A stretch of 64,000 bases of DNA from Kribbella steppae. GTDB taxonomy: Bacteria; Actinomycetota; Actinomycetes; Propionibacteriales; Kribbellaceae. Where the stretch lies: contig NZ_SLWN01000009.1 in NCBI RefSeq assembly GCF_004342025.1, forward strand, positions 248,001-312,000, written 5' to 3'. Shown here piece by piece: positions 1-9,119 of the stretch. Positions within the stretch are counted from its first letter, which is position 1; each line of letters starts with the position of its first letter. The notes under the pieces are model-generated. The model did not search any database. It was not told the DNA's origin and worked only from the letters and a program-made list of their open reading frames with translations. The position numbers were made by a program, and so were the translations under genes.

Positions 1-353
1 CGGCCGTTGTCGCTCGGGTCGATCGTCTCGTACTCCGCCGAGCGCGCGTTCTCCACCATCGACTGGATCGGGCCGGTGTTGGCCTTGCGGACCTTGCTCG
101 GGTCCTCACCCTTGGCCGGCGGCATCATGCCGATGATCCGGACGAACCCACCGGCCGGGATCAGCTTGATCCCGTACTCGGTCTCACCGCGCTTGGAGGA
201 CCAGACGGTCCGGCCGAAGCCGACGAAGAACTGGGTCACCTTCATGCCGAACGCCTTCGCGGGCAGCATGTGACCCATCTCGTGCAGTCCGACCGAGATC
301 AGGATGCCGGCCACGAACAGCAGGATGCCGATGAAAGTGAGAAGCGCGGTCAT
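1..353 (-). CDS. rip: Site-2 intramembrane zinc protease, M50 (RIP/RseP type), N-terminal part
   Basis: The first 117 residues are visible; the gene continues past the window edge. Residues 4-22 form a hydrophobic segment and are followed by HEMGH (residues 24-28), the HExxH zinc motif of M50 proteases, and then by [10 protein letters not shown] and the [13 protein letters not shown] loop typical of the RseP/SpoIVFB family. Such proteases cut membrane-bound anti-sigma factors inside the bilayer. The ATG overlaps the dxr stop codon by 4 bp (ATGA), so translation is probably coupled to dxr. Dxr followed by this protease is a common actinobacterial order. The PDZ domain and the second metal-ligand region lie outside the window. 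Confidence 0.93.
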   Translation of the reverse strand, partial: MTALLTFIGILLFVAGILISVGLHEMGHMLPAKAFGMKVTQFFVGFGRTVWSSKRGETEYGIKLIPAGGFVRIIGMMPPAKGEDPSKVRKANTGPIQSMVENARSAEYETIDPSDNG

Positions 354-1585
354 GCCTTCGTGTTCTCCTGGCGCTGGTCGGTTGAGGTGGCGGTCAGTTC
401 ACGGGCCCGGGCGCGCGCCCAGCTGTCCGCGGCGAGTACGTCGTCGATGGACAGTTCCTCATACGAGGGTACGTCGTGTTCGGTCACCACCCGGGCCACG
501 GTGTCGACGATCGCCAGGAACGGCAAGCGCCCGTCCCGGAACGCCTGGACACAGACCTCGTTGGCGGCGTTGAACACGGCCGGCGCCGTCCCGCCGCGGG
601 TCCCGGCCTCGCGGGCCAGCTGGACCGACGGGAAGGCGTCGTGGTCGAGCGGCAGGAACTGCCAGGTGCTCGCCTCTGCCCAGTTCCACGGTGGCGACGC
701 GTCCGGTATCCGGTCGGGCCAGCCCAGGCCGAGCGCGATCGGCAGTGTCATCGTCGGCGGTGACACCTGCGCCATCGTGGACCCGTCGTAGAACTCGACC
801 ATCGAGTGGATCGCCTGCTGCGGATGGACGACGACATCCACCCGGTCCATCGGGATGCCGAACAGCAGGTGGGCCTCGATCAGCTCGAGCCCCTTGTTCA
901 CCAGGGTCGCGGAGTTGATGGTGACGACCGGGCCCATCGCGAAGTTCGGGTGGGCCAGGGCTTGCTCGACCGTGACGTTCGCGAGGTCGTGCCGCGGCCG
1001 GCCCAGGAACGGGCCACCGCTGGCGGTGAGCAGGAGTTTGCGGACCTCGTCGGCCGAGCCGCCGCGCAGGCACTGCGCGATCGCGCTGTGCTCGGAGTCG
1101 ACCGGGACGATCTGACCGGGCTTCACCCGGCGGGTGACCAGCGGGCCGCCGATGACCAGCGACTCCTTGTTGGCCAGGGCAAGCGTGTTCCCGGCGTCGA
1201 GCGCGGCCAGCGTCGGCTGCAACCCGACCGAACCGTTGATGCCGTTGAGAACCACGTCACACGGCATCGCCGCGATCTCGCTGGACGCGTCCGGGCCGGT
1301 AATGATCTTGGGGATCCGGAACGCGCCCTGCGCGTAGCCCTGCCGCTTCGCCTCGACGTAGAACGCGAGCTGCAGGTCCTGGGCGACCGTGGCCTTCGCC
1401 ACAGCGACCACCTCGACGCCGAACTCGAGCGCCTGCGCGGCGAGCAGGCCGACGTTGTCGCCGCCGGCCGAGATCGCGAGCACCCGGAACCGGTCGCGGT
1501 TCCGGCCGATCAGCTCCAGCGCCTGGGTGCCGACAGAGCCGGTCGAGCCGAGGATGACAACGGTTCGCGGATTCACGCCTGCCAT
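350..1585 (-). CDS. dxr: 1-deoxy-D-xylulose 5-phosphate reductoisomerase
   Basis: Dxr (IspC) converts DXP to 2-C-methyl-D-erythritol 4-phosphate with NADPH, the committed step of non-mevalonate isoprenoid synthesis in the cytosol. At 411 residues it is slightly long for the family because of a polar C-terminal tail. Visible motifs are the NADPH-binding GSTGSVGTQ near the N-terminus, ALANKESLV, and the metal and substrate ligands in PVDSEHSA and [23 protein letters not shown] and [12 protein letters not shown] are also diagnostic. It overlaps the downstream M50 protease by 4 bp. The FHA gene starts a short distance upstream on the same strand and may share its transcript. Confidence 0.97.
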   Translation of the reverse strand: MAGVNPRTVVILGSTGSVGTQALELIGRNRDRFRVLAISAGGDNVGLLAAQALEFGVEVVAVAKATVAQDLQLAFYVEAKRQGYAQGAFRIPKIITGPDASSEIAAMPCDVVLNGINGSVGLQPTLAALDAGNTLALANKESLVIGGPLVTRRVKPGQIVPVDSEHSAIAQCLRGGSADEVRKLLLTASGGPFLGRPRHDLANVTVEQALAHPNFAMGPVVTINSATLVNKGLELIEAHLLFGIPMDRVDVVVHPQQAIHSMVEFYDGSTMAQVSPPTMTLPIALGLGWPDRIPDASPPWNWAEASTWQFLPLDHDAFPSVQLAREAGTRGGTAPAVFNAANEVCVQAFRDGRLPFLAIVDTVARVVTEHDVPSYEELSIDDVLAADSWARARARELTATSTDQRQENTKA

Positions 1586-1623
1586 TGTCCCAGGTCAGGA
1601 CACCAGGAAGCGATTCGGTGTTG

Positions 1624-2049
1624 TCACTCCAGATAGAGGTTGAGGGGGAAGCTTCCGAGGCGGATCTCGTCGCCGTCGCCGACCAGCCGGCTGCCGACCC
1701 GTACACCGTTGACGAAGGTGCCGTTGGTCGAGTCGAGGTCCCGCAACTCGAAGCTGACTCCGTCGATCCGGAGCAGTTCGGCGTGATGGCGGCTGATGTC
1801 CGGGTGCTCCAGGATCAGGTCGCAGTCCGACGCCCGCCCGATCAGCACCAGGTCCAGGACCGGTACGACGTGACTGTCAGGGCTCATCAACACCGGCTGC
1901 GGCGCGGCCTCCGTGACCAAGGCCACGGCTCTGTAGCTCCGTGACTTACGCCGCGCCCCGAGGAACGCACTCACGACGCCCTTGCCGAAGTTGAAGGCCA
2001 CATCCCCCACTGCGGCCGTCACGAACCCACTGATCGGATCCATCTGCAC
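1624..2049 (-). CDS. FHA domain protein
   Basis: A 141-residue protein. Its C-terminal 80 residues form a forkhead-associated phosphothreonine-binding domain, with LIGRASDCDLIL, DISRHHAEL and LRDLDSTNGTFVNG all intact, including the binding Arg, Ser-Arg-His and Asn. The N-terminal 55 residues are unassigned and rich in Gly and Ala. FHA proteins in actinobacteria usually read Ser/Thr kinase signals; no kinase is nearby, so the partner is unknown. A second Met two codons in (MDP, 2043) is an equally possible start. The gene ends 38 bp before dxr on the same strand. Confidence 0.88.
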   Translation of the reverse strand: MQMDPISGFVTAAVGDVAFNFGKGVVSAFLGARRKSRSYRAVALVTEAAPQPVLMSPDSHVVPVLDLVLIGRASDCDLILEHPDISRHHAELLRIDGVSFELRDLDSTNGTFVNGVRVGSRLVGDGDEIRLGSFPLNLYLE

Positions 2050-2136
2050 ACACCCAGCTCTGCAGTTCGGTATCCCGGAGCCGGCACCGCGGTACGGCGG
2101 CTCGCGGTGTGCCGTGGTGGTCTACCGTTGGCGACT

Positions 2137-2880
2137 GTGTCTGCAACTGCCACCCGCCCGATGACGGTGTTGATCATCGAGAACGATCCCGGCAGCGGTC
2201 CGGGGAGACTGCTCGGCTGGATCGAGGAACGGGACTTCACTCCCGTCGTCGTCCGCGCCTGGGCCGGAGAGCCGATTCCTTCCGACGTCTACGGCCACTC
2301 TGCGCTCATACTGCTGGGCGGCGGGATGCTGCCGGACGCCGATGACAAGTCGCCGTGGCTGAAGGCGGAGCGGGAACTGCTGCGGGCAACGACGGAACAG
2401 GACCGCGTACCCGTGCTGGGAATCTGCCTCGGCGCGCAACTACTGGCGCACACGTTCGGCGGTGAGGTGCGCGGCAAGTACGGCCTGCCCGAGAAAGGCG
2501 TGACCGAGCTTCGCCTGCTGCCCGGCGCCGAGGACGACCCGCTGCTCGCCGGTCTGCCGACCACCGTGCGGGCGATCGAGAGCCATCAGGATCAGATCAC
2601 CCGGCTGCCGGCCGGGGCGGTGCCGTTGATGTCGAGCGAGCGCTGTGCACATCAGATGCTGCGCATCGGCCGGAGCTGGGGCGTCCAGTTCCACCCTGAG
2701 GTCACTGTCGACCGGGTGCAGAGCTGGGATCCCGAGCGGCTTCGATCCTGGGGGTTCGATCCTGAGGCGGTGAACGCGGCGGCCGAGCGGTATCAGGCCG
2801 AGCTGGAGCAGACCTGGTCCGTGGTGCTCGGCAGGTTCCTGGACCTGGCCGGCCGGTCCGCTCGTACCCGGGACCGGTAG
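2137..2880 (+). CDS. Class I glutamine amidotransferase-like protein
   Basis: About 247 residues. It carries the glutaminase nucleophile motif GICLGAQLLA and the downstream His-Glu pair in VQFHPEV, the classic class I triad. IESHQDQITRLP resembles the GMP-synthase-like amidotransferase (GATase1) subfamily. It is probably a cytosolic stand-alone glutamine hydrolase; the acceptor is not evident and no synthetase subunit is adjacent. A -10-like TACCGT at 2123-2128 lies 8 bp before GTG 2137, favouring a leaderless start there. ATG 2161, which opens the conserved domain (MTVLIIEND), is the alternative and lacks a Shine-Dalgarno sequence. Confidence 0.87.
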   Translation: MSATATRPMTVLIIENDPGSGPGRLLGWIEERDFTPVVVRAWAGEPIPSDVYGHSALILLGGGMLPDADDKSPWLKAERELLRATTEQDRVPVLGICLGAQLLAHTFGGEVRGKYGLPEKGVTELRLLPGAEDDPLLAGLPTTVRAIESHQDQITRLPAGAVPLMSSERCAHQMLRIGRSWGVQFHPEVTVDRVQSWDPERLRSWGFDPEAVNAAAERYQAELEQTWSVVLGRFLDLAGRSARTRDR

Positions 2881-2898
2881 CGGCGCTACCTTTGGGGA

Positions 2899-3477
2899 AT
2901 GAGTCTGGAGCAGCCGCCGCCCGGGCATCGGGCCTCTGACAACGACCGCGAGCGAGCCGCCGCCGTGGTCCAGGAAGCACACAGCGACGGACGGCTGGAT
3001 TTCCAGGAGCTGGACGAGCGGCTCACCCAGATCTACTCGTCCAAGACCCAGCTCGAGCTGCGGACCGCGACGGCGGATCTGGTGCCGGTCGCGCACGGCA
3101 GCAACGCGGTCGAACTGGTCATCCGGGCCAAGCACAGCGCGCAGAAGCGCGAAGGTCCCTGGACCGTGCCGCAGCGGGTCGTCGCTGTGGCCGAGCACTC
3201 TTCGGTCCGGCTGGACTTCACCGACGCGGTGGTCCGGTGGCCCGAGATCCACGTCGACGCGCAGGCCAAGCACAGCTCGGTGGTGATGATCGTGCCGGAG
3301 GGCTGGAGCATCGATCTCGACGCCGTCGACATGGTCCATGGGACCGCCAAGAACAAGGCGACCACTCCTCGGTCCGGCGGTGTCCGCCTCCGAGTGACCG
3401 GCCAGGCCAAGCACGGCTCGATCGTCGTACGCCATCCGCGCAAGCGCCACTGGTGGTGGCCCTGGTACCGGAAGTGA
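2899..3477 (+). CDS. DUF1707 domain protein with LiaF-like C-terminal domain
   Basis: 192 residues. The N-terminal part (RASDNDRERAAAVVQEAHSDGRL, ELDERLTQIYSSKT) is a typical DUF1707 segment, common in actinobacterial envelope-stress and membrane proteins. The rest is a beta-rich repeat with three similar AKH(S/G)S strands (around residues 78, 118 and 170), like the LiaF/DUF2154-type beta-helix. It ends in a Trp-rich basic tail. No membrane segment is visible. TACCTT at 2887-2892 sits 7 bp before the ATG, so the mRNA is probably leaderless. The function is unknown. Confidence 0.8.
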   Translation: MSLEQPPPGHRASDNDRERAAAVVQEAHSDGRLDFQELDERLTQIYSSKTQLELRTATADLVPVAHGSNAVELVIRAKHSAQKREGPWTVPQRVVAVAEHSSVRLDFTDAVVRWPEIHVDAQAKHSSVVMIVPEGWSIDLDAVDMVHGTAKNKATTPRSGGVRLRVTGQAKHGSIVVRHPRKRHWWWPWYRK

Positions 3478-3523
3478 GCTGCGCCGCTCCGGGATACCCG
3501 TCGTACCGGCTAGCGTGAGCCTC

Positions 3524-4687
3524 ATGACGGCTTCGCTGGATCTTGTGGATGTGGACTCGCTGTTGACCGAGGAGGAGGTCGACGTCCGGGCCACCGCCCG
3601 GCGGTTCGCGGACGAGCGGCTGCGGCCGTCGCTGCCGGAGTGGTTCGAGTCCGCGAGCATTCCGGCGCGGGAGCTGGCGAAGGAGCTCGGTGCGCTCGGG
3701 TTCCTCGGGATGCACCTGACTGGGTACGGGTGTGCCGGCCTCGGTCCGGTTGCGTACGGGCTCGCCTGTCTGGAGATCGAGGCGGCCGACTCCGGGATGC
3801 GTTCGCTGGTGTCGGTGCAGGGGTCGCTGGCCATGTACTCGATCTGGAAGTACGGCAGCGAGGAGCAGAAGAACGAGTGGCTGCCGCGGATGTCCGCGGG
3901 CGAGGCGATCGGCTGCTTCGGCCTGACCGAACCGGACTTCGGCTCGAACCCGGCCGGTATGCGCACGAACGCCCGGCGCGACGGCGACGACTGGGTGCTG
4001 AACGGCTCGAAGATGTGGATCACCAATGGCTCGGTGGCCGAAGTCGCGGTGGTCTGGGCCCGGACCGACGACGGCGTCCGCGGCTTCGTCGTACCGACGT
4101 CGACCCCTGGTTTCTCGGCACCGGAGATCACCGGGAAGTTGTCGTTGCGCGCCTCGGTCACGTCCGAGTTGGTGCTGGACGACGTACGGCTGCCGGCGTC
4201 GGCCCTGTTGCCTGAGGCCCGTGGCCTGTCCGGTCCCCTCGGCTGCCTGAACGAGGCCCGGTTCGGCATCATCTTCGGCGCGATGGGTGCGGCCCGGGAC
4301 TGCCTCGAGACGGCGCTGGCGTACGCCGGCGAGCGGATGGTCTTCGACAAGCCGCTGGCCGGATACCAACTGACCCAGGCCAAGTTCGCCGACATGGCGG
4401 TCGAGCTGAACAAGGGCATTCTGCTCGCTGTCCACCTCGGTCGGCTCAAGGAGAAGGGGACGCTGCGGCCCGAGCAGGTGAGCGTCGGCAAGCTCAACAA
4501 CGTCCGCGAGGCGATCGCGATCGCGCGTGAGTGCCGCACGATCCTGGCCGCGAACGGGATCAGCGGTGAGTACCCGATCATGCGGCACGCCAACAACCTC
4601 GAGTCCGTCCTCACCTACGAGGGCACCTCCGAGGTCCACCAGCTCGTCATCGGCCAGGCCCTCACCGGCCAGGCGGCCTTCCGCTGA
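3524..4687 (+). CDS. gcdH: Acyl-CoA dehydrogenase, glutaryl-CoA dehydrogenase type
   Basis: 387 residues, full family length. It contains FGLTEPDFGSNPAGMRT (FAD and substrate loop), KMWITNGSVAEVAVVWART, the RxxFxKPLAxYQLTQ-like ERMVFDKPLAGYQLTQ, and a C-terminus NNLESVLTYEGTSEVHQLVIGQALTG whose Glu in YEGT is the catalytic base. NLE-x-TYEGT followed by a closing TGxxAF strongly resembles glutaryl-CoA dehydrogenase (oxidative decarboxylation of glutaryl-CoA to crotonyl-CoA in lysine/tryptophan breakdown). TAGCGT at 3511-3516 lies 7 bp before ATG 3524, so I prefer this leaderless start to GTG 3515. The phosphotransferase gene follows after 3 bp. Confidence 0.9.
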   Translation: MTASLDLVDVDSLLTEEEVDVRATARRFADERLRPSLPEWFESASIPARELAKELGALGFLGMHLTGYGCAGLGPVAYGLACLEIEAADSGMRSLVSVQGSLAMYSIWKYGSEEQKNEWLPRMSAGEAIGCFGLTEPDFGSNPAGMRTNARRDGDDWVLNGSKMWITNGSVAEVAVVWARTDDGVRGFVVPTSTPGFSAPEITGKLSLRASVTSELVLDDVRLPASALLPEARGLSGPLGCLNEARFGIIFGAMGAARDCLETALAYAGERMVFDKPLAGYQLTQAKFADMAVELNKGILLAVHLGRLKEKGTLRPEQVSVGKLNNVREAIAIARECRTILAANGISGEYPIMRHANNLESVLTYEGTSEVHQLVIGQALTGQAAFR

Positions 4688-4690
4688 CAC

Positions 4691-5599
4691 ATGCTGACTG
4701 AGCCGCGGCTGGATCGCGCGGCACTGGTGGACACGGTCAGGACGTCGTACGGGATCACTGTCGACGGCCTGCGGTTCGTACCGGTCGGCTGGGCGGCAGC
4801 CTGCTATGAGATCGACGAGCGGTACTTCCTCAAGCTCTGGCTCACGCCAGACGACGCAGCCCGTGCAGTCGCCCGGCTCCCGCTGGTGCAGCACATGCAC
4901 GAGACCGGCTTCCGCGCCCGACTCCCCTACCCCATCGCCACTCATGACGGCCGCTTGTCCGTCCCAACCCCCGACGGTGTCGTGGCGTTGTTCCCCTTCC
5001 TACCTGGTACGACGCCAGCGGGGTGGCCAAGGTGGTCGGACGACGTACTGGACGAACTCGGTTGGGTGCTGACCGATCTGCACGCGGTGACACCGGCGGC
5101 GGATCTGCCACGTGAGGACTTCTCCATCGCCGGGCTGGTGCCGCACGACCGCCTCGCGCAGTTGCAGAGCGTCGTACGACGACTGCCGGAACGCTTCGTG
5201 GTGTGCCACACCGACCTGATCGGCGACAACCTGCTGGTCGGTGCGGACGGGCGGTTGAGCGCCCTCGACTGGGACACCGCGATCCTCGGTCCCCCGGAGC
5301 ACGACCTGGCTCTGCTGATGCACGGTGAGCAACCCGTCGACGACAACGCCCTGCGCCGGGTGCTTGCGGTCTACCCTCGCGACGTACCGCTCGAGCTGGA
5401 GCTGTTCGCCTTCTTCCTGCTCCGGCGGAACGTCGCGGACTACTCGGCGCGGGTTCTGCGGCTGCAGCAGGGCGGGTTGTCGGCGGTCGAGGTCGCCGAC
5501 GCTCGTGCAGGAATGGTCACCTGGGGGTCCGCGCAGTGGTCGCGGCTGGACCGGACGCTCGCGCTCGTCCGAGCCGCTCTCGCCGACCGCGGTGCATGA
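4691..5599 (+). CDS. Aminoglycoside phosphotransferase (APH) family kinase
   Basis: 302 residues with the kinase-like APH fold. The catalytic loop is VVCHTDLIGDNLLV (His-x-Asp and Asn) and the magnesium-binding motif is LSALDWDTAI. The nucleotide-binding Lys is probably in YFLKLWL near residue 48. These enzymes phosphorylate small hydroxyl-bearing molecules; the substrate cannot be told from sequence, and antibiotic resistance should not be assumed. It starts 3 bp after the gcdH stop, so the two are likely co-transcribed. Confidence 0.87.
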   Translation: MLTEPRLDRAALVDTVRTSYGITVDGLRFVPVGWAAACYEIDERYFLKLWLTPDDAARAVARLPLVQHMHETGFRARLPYPIATHDGRLSVPTPDGVVALFPFLPGTTPAGWPRWSDDVLDELGWVLTDLHAVTPAADLPREDFSIAGLVPHDRLAQLQSVVRRLPERFVVCHTDLIGDNLLVGADGRLSALDWDTAILGPPEHDLALLMHGEQPVDDNALRRVLAVYPRDVPLELELFAFFLLRRNVADYSARVLRLQQGGLSAVEVADARAGMVTWGSAQWSRLDRTLALVRAALADRGA

Positions 5600-5718
5600 C
5601 GATTCGCTGCCTGGGTACCGTGAGTGAGCGGGGACTACAGAATGTCATCCTGACACCCCGCTGTGTTGTTGCTGTGTCGTCTCCGCCCGCGGCGCTTGCA
5701 CGCCAGGAAGGAGCAATC

Positions 5719-6009
5719 ATGAGGATCGGTGCCGGCATCGGGCTGGTCGCCATCGGCGCCATCATCGCCTTCGCCGTCCGCGATACGTCCGGGTGGCTGA
5801 ACCTGACCGCCCTGGGCATCATCATCATGCTCGCCGGCGTGGCCGGTATCTGGGTGTCCTACCGGCTCGCCAACCCGCGGAAGCGGGGCGAGTTCAACGT
5901 GATCGACCCGGAGGTCGAGAAGCAGTACACCACCGACCCGCCGGAGCAGGTGGCCGAGCGGCCGATCGACGTGACGCCGAGTCATCTGCGCGAGGAGCGC
6001 CGGGACTAG
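5719..6009 (+). CDS. Small membrane protein, DUF6458 type
   Basis: 96 residues. It opens with MRIGAGIGLVAIGAIIAFAV, the glycine-rich first helix of the DUF6458 family, followed by a second helix (residues 32-51) and a polar cytoplasmic tail. A good Shine-Dalgarno sequence (AGGAAGGAG, 5704-5712) fixes the start at ATG 5719. The longer upstream reading frame has no such signal. The stop codon overlaps the convergent GNAT gene by 4 bp (CTAG). The function is unknown. Confidence 0.85.
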   Translation: MRIGAGIGLVAIGAIIAFAVRDTSGWLNLTALGIIIMLAGVAGIWVSYRLANPRKRGEFNVIDPEVEKQYTTDPPEQVAERPIDVTPSHLREERRD

Positions 6010-6494
6010 GTCAGCTTCTTCAGCAGATAGTCGCAGGGGTCCGCGTGCGAGCGGACGATGTTGCCCTCGGCATCCTGTTCGGTCCAGGTGTCGATCACCT
6101 GCGGGCCGTCCCACAGTTGGTAGCCGAGGCGCTCGTACAGCTTGCGGGCGCGCGGGTTGTCGGCACCGACAGCCATGCCGATCGCGGATCGGGACCAGTC
6201 CGCCGCGATCGCCTCGCTCGCGCGGATGATCGCCGTACCGATGCCTTGGCCCGGGACGTAGGCGTCCAGTGCGTTGATCTCGACGGGGTCGTGGGCCGCG
6301 CGGACTTCGGCGTACTTCGACTGGTTGAGCAGCATCGTGTGGCCGACGATCTCGCCGTCGCGGTGAGCGAGCAGGAACACGCCGTCACCTCGTTGCTGCG
6401 TTTCCCAGCGCTCGCGGAGGTGGTGCTGGGAGGCAGGTTCGGCCGGGGCGATCAGCTGGTCGACCTCCGCTTGCGTGGCAGGCCTGATGTCCAT
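6006..6494 (-). CDS. GNAT family N-acetyltransferase
   Basis: 162 residues starting at MDIRPATQAEVDQL, the usual first strand of a GNAT domain. The acetyl-CoA loop is seen as YVPGQGIGTAIIRASE (QxxGxG/A variant), followed by NPRARKLYERLGYQLWD, the canonical motif B region. The substrate is unknown. The upstream extension of the frame is not conserved-looking and was excluded. The gene converges on the DUF6458 gene with overlapping stop codons. Confidence 0.87.
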   Translation of the reverse strand: MDIRPATQAEVDQLIAPAEPASQHHLRERWETQQRGDGVFLLAHRDGEIVGHTMLLNQSKYAEVRAAHDPVEINALDAYVPGQGIGTAIIRASEAIAADWSRSAIGMAVGADNPRARKLYERLGYQLWDGPQVIDTWTEQDAEGNIVRSHADPCDYLLKKLT

Positions 6495-6571
6495 CGTCCG
6501 ACCGTACGGCGAGTTGCCGTCGGACCGCACCCGCTTTAAGGCTGCCTGAAGAACCGCGGGGACAGTGGACC

Positions 6572-6943
6572 ATGGACCGGAATCGTGAATTGCTGGAGCG
6601 CTTGTGGCCGACCTCCGATCAACTCGCCTTGTCGGCCGAGGCGGAACACGAGATGCGCACGGAGGACTACGTCCTCGAGATGCCACAGTCCGGTGAGCGG
6701 ATCGTCGGGCGGGACCGGATGCGGGCGATGCAACAGGAGTACCCGAATCCGCCGTCGATCCAGCTCATCCGCATCACCGGTGCCGGCGACCACTTCGTCG
6801 TCCTCGGCCGCTCGGACTACAGCGGCGACATCTACTACGTCGCCAACGTCGTCGAGTTCCGCGACGGCCGGATCGCGCGCGAGACCCGAATCTACGGCGC
6901 ACCCTTCGATCCGCCGCCGTGGCGGGCGAAGTACGCCGACTGA
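6572..6943 (+). CDS. SnoaL-like / NTF2-fold protein
   Basis: 123 residues. The layout is that of the SnoaL-like NTF2 superfamily: an N-terminal helix (RNRELLERLWP), a short strand EDYVLEMPQSGERIVGRDRMRAM, and the final sheet YYVANVVEFRDGRIARETRIYGAPFDPPPWR. Family members are polyketide cyclases, isomerases or ligand-binding proteins, and no specific activity can be assigned. It ends directly against the convergent rny stop codon. Confidence 0.8.
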   Translation: MDRNRELLERLWPTSDQLALSAEAEHEMRTEDYVLEMPQSGERIVGRDRMRAMQQEYPNPPSIQLIRITGAGDHFVVLGRSDYSGDIYYVANVVEFRDGRIARETRIYGAPFDPPPWRAKYAD

Positions 6944-8608
6944 CTACTTGGCGACCTCGGTGGCGCGGGACTCGCGGACGACGGTGACGCGGATCTGGCC
7001 GGGATAGGTCAGCTCCTCCTCGACCTGCTTGGCGATATCGCGTGCCATCACCTGCGCGCCGATGTCGTCGACCGCGTCCGGCAGCACCATCACCCGGATC
7101 TCCCGGCCGGCCTGCATCGCGAACACCTTCTCCACTCCGTCGTGGTGCATCGCGATCTCCTCCAGGCGCTCGAGCCGCTGCACGTAGGCCTCCAGCGACT
7201 CCCGCCGTGCCCCCGGCCGGCCGCCGCTCACCGCGTCCGCAGCCTGGGTCAGCACCGCCTCGACGGTCCGCACCTCGACCTCGTTGTGGTGCGCCTCGAT
7301 GCAGTGCACGACGTCGTCGTTCTCGCCCCACTTCCGGGCCAGCTCCGCACCGACGATCGCGTGACTACCCTCGGACTCGTGCGTCAGGGCCTTGCCGATG
7401 TCGTGCAGGAACGCGCCGCGCTTGCACAGCTTCGGATCCAGCCCGAGCTCGGCCGCCATCATCCCGGCGATGTGCGCCGACTCGATCAGGTGCTTCAGCA
7501 CGTTCTGCCCGTACGACGTCCGGTACCGCAGCAGCCCCATCGTCCGGGTCAGCTCCGGGTGCAGGTCGGTGATCCCGACCTCCGCCATCGCATCCTCGGC
7601 GGCGCGCTCACACAGCTCGGCCACCTCACCCTTGCTGCGTTCGTAGATCTCCTCGATCCGGCTCGGGTGGATCCGGCCGTCGAGGACGAGCGAATCCAGG
7701 GTCAGCCGTGCGGTTTCCCGCCGTACCGGATCGAAGCAGGACAGCAGCACCGCCTCGGGGGTGTCGTCGATGATCAGGTTGACCCCGGTGGTCTGCTCGA
7801 ACGACCGGATGTTGCGGCCCTCGCGGCCGATGATCCGGCCCTTCATGTCGTCACTCGGCAGGTGCACCACCGACACGACCGACTCGCTGGTCTGCTCCGA
7901 CGCCAGCCGCTGGACCGCACCGGTGATGATCTTGCGGGCCTTCGTCTCGCCCTCGTCCAGCGCCTGCCGCTCGATATCGCGGACGATCGCGTGCGCGTGC
8001 CGCTTCGCCTCCGCCTCGATCGCCGCGACCAGCTCGCTCTTCGCCTGCTCGGTGGTCAGGTTCGCGACACCCTCCAGGATCCGGCGACGCTCGTCCTCGA
8101 GGTCGCGGATCTCGGCCTTACGGCGATCCAGCTCGGCCAGTTGCGCGGTCAGCTCGGTCTGGCGTTGCTCGGTCGTGCGGTGCTGCTCGTCGAGTCGTTC
8201 CTCACGCTCGGTCAGCCGGTGCTCACGGCGTTCCATCTCCAGGCGCTGCTCGCGCAGGTCGTCCCGGATCGACTGTGCCTCGGACTCCGCTTCCCGCCGT
8301 ACGTCGGACGCCCGCTGCTCGGCCTCCCGCCGTACCTCGGTCGCCCGGTCCTCCGCGGCGCGGCGGATCTCCTCGGCCCGCTGCTCGGCGGCCTCGGCCC
8401 GGACCCGCAGGACGGCGGCCTCCTCCTCGGCCTGGCGGCGGACCGACTCAGCCGCCGACTTCGCACCGGCGGTGATGGTGGCGGCCTGGAGCTCGGCGGC
8501 CGCCGTTCCCTCGGCGGCTTTTCGGCGGGAGAGGGTGAAACCGATCCAGGCCAGCAGCCCGGCGATCAGAAGTCCGATCAGAGACAGACCGACAGATGTG
8601 GCCGTCAT
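6944..8608 (-). CDS. rny: Ribonuclease Y
   Basis: 554 residues. RNase Y is a membrane-anchored endoribonuclease that starts mRNA decay. The N-terminal membrane helix (SVGLSLIGLLIAGLLAWIGF) is followed by a long Arg/Glu/Ala-rich coiled coil to about residue 215, a KH domain (GRIIGREGRNIRSFE, near residue 255), and an HD domain with HIAGMMAAELG and FLHDIGKALTHE (near 370-405). The start at ATG 8608 is preceded by AGGGGAG and puts the membrane helix at the N-terminus; the frame also runs 33 codons further upstream without support. The next minus-strand gene upstream is 511 bp away, so rny probably has its own promoter. Confidence 0.96.
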   Translation of the reverse strand: MTATSVGLSLIGLLIAGLLAWIGFTLSRRKAAEGTAAAELQAATITAGAKSAAESVRRQAEEEAAVLRVRAEAAEQRAEEIRRAAEDRATEVRREAEQRASDVRREAESEAQSIRDDLREQRLEMERREHRLTEREERLDEQHRTTEQRQTELTAQLAELDRRKAEIRDLEDERRRILEGVANLTTEQAKSELVAAIEAEAKRHAHAIVRDIERQALDEGETKARKIITGAVQRLASEQTSESVVSVVHLPSDDMKGRIIGREGRNIRSFEQTTGVNLIIDDTPEAVLLSCFDPVRRETARLTLDSLVLDGRIHPSRIEEIYERSKGEVAELCERAAEDAMAEVGITDLHPELTRTMGLLRYRTSYGQNVLKHLIESAHIAGMMAAELGLDPKLCKRGAFLHDIGKALTHESEGSHAIVGAELARKWGENDDVVHCIEAHHNEVEVRTVEAVLTQAADAVSGGRPGARRESLEAYVQRLERLEEIAMHHDGVEKVFAMQAGREIRVMVLPDAVDDIGAQVMARDIAKQVEEELTYPGQIRVTVVRESRATEVAK

Positions 8609-9119
8609 CGGCGTCTCCCCTCTTTCGAGTCCCACCAGGCGGGACTTTGTGGTCGGTCGAAGGGATCCGCCACGGGAGCCGACTGACGGTACGGCTGACC
8701 GCACCACCGGCGTACGGCGGTGGGCTGTCCGTCCGTTACGGCGGTACCGCTCAGCGACCGGGCGGCCCCTGGGTGTGCGTCACCCAGGCACGTACTCATG
8801 GCCGCCACCGTCGAACCGCGGTGCCGTCTATCCGACGACGCTGCGAGTCGCCGTCGTCAGTCCTTCAGCTCGGTCGAGCGTAGTGTCGTGTCTTCTCCGG
8901 CCGGTCGGCCCGTGATCAACCGGCCTGCCGGTGCTATACCCGCCACCGTCAGGTGGAGTGATCCCTTATTGATTCCGAGGCTAGGCGTGCCCCACCACCC
9001 GGTCAAGACGGACACTCCCACCCCGGCCCACCATCACCGAAGGCACCGAAACCAACGTCCTCCGTTACCCTGCGACCCCGTCGCACAACAAAACCACCAC
9101 CCGCACTGGTCCACTCCAG
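8609..9119. other. Gene-free interval upstream of rny
   Basis: 511 bp with no convincing coding region. It probably holds the rny promoter and leader. A hairpin with an 8-bp perfect stem (CCTGGGTG / CACCCAGG, 8768-8788, 5-nt loop) is present. A TATAGC on the minus strand (8933-8938) could be a -10 box for rny. The stretch 9000-9119 is C- and A-rich on the plus strand. None of these is strong. Confidence 0.5.

Noticed and set aside
2440-4945. Long minus-strand open frames (724 and 575 codons) opposite the GATase, DUF1707 and gcdH genes
   Set aside because: They are antisense to well-supported genes, have no recognisable motifs and arise from the high GC content.
7142-8686. A 514-codon plus-strand frame across rny
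   Set aside because: Antisense shadow of RNase Y; its composition follows the coiled-coil codons read backwards.
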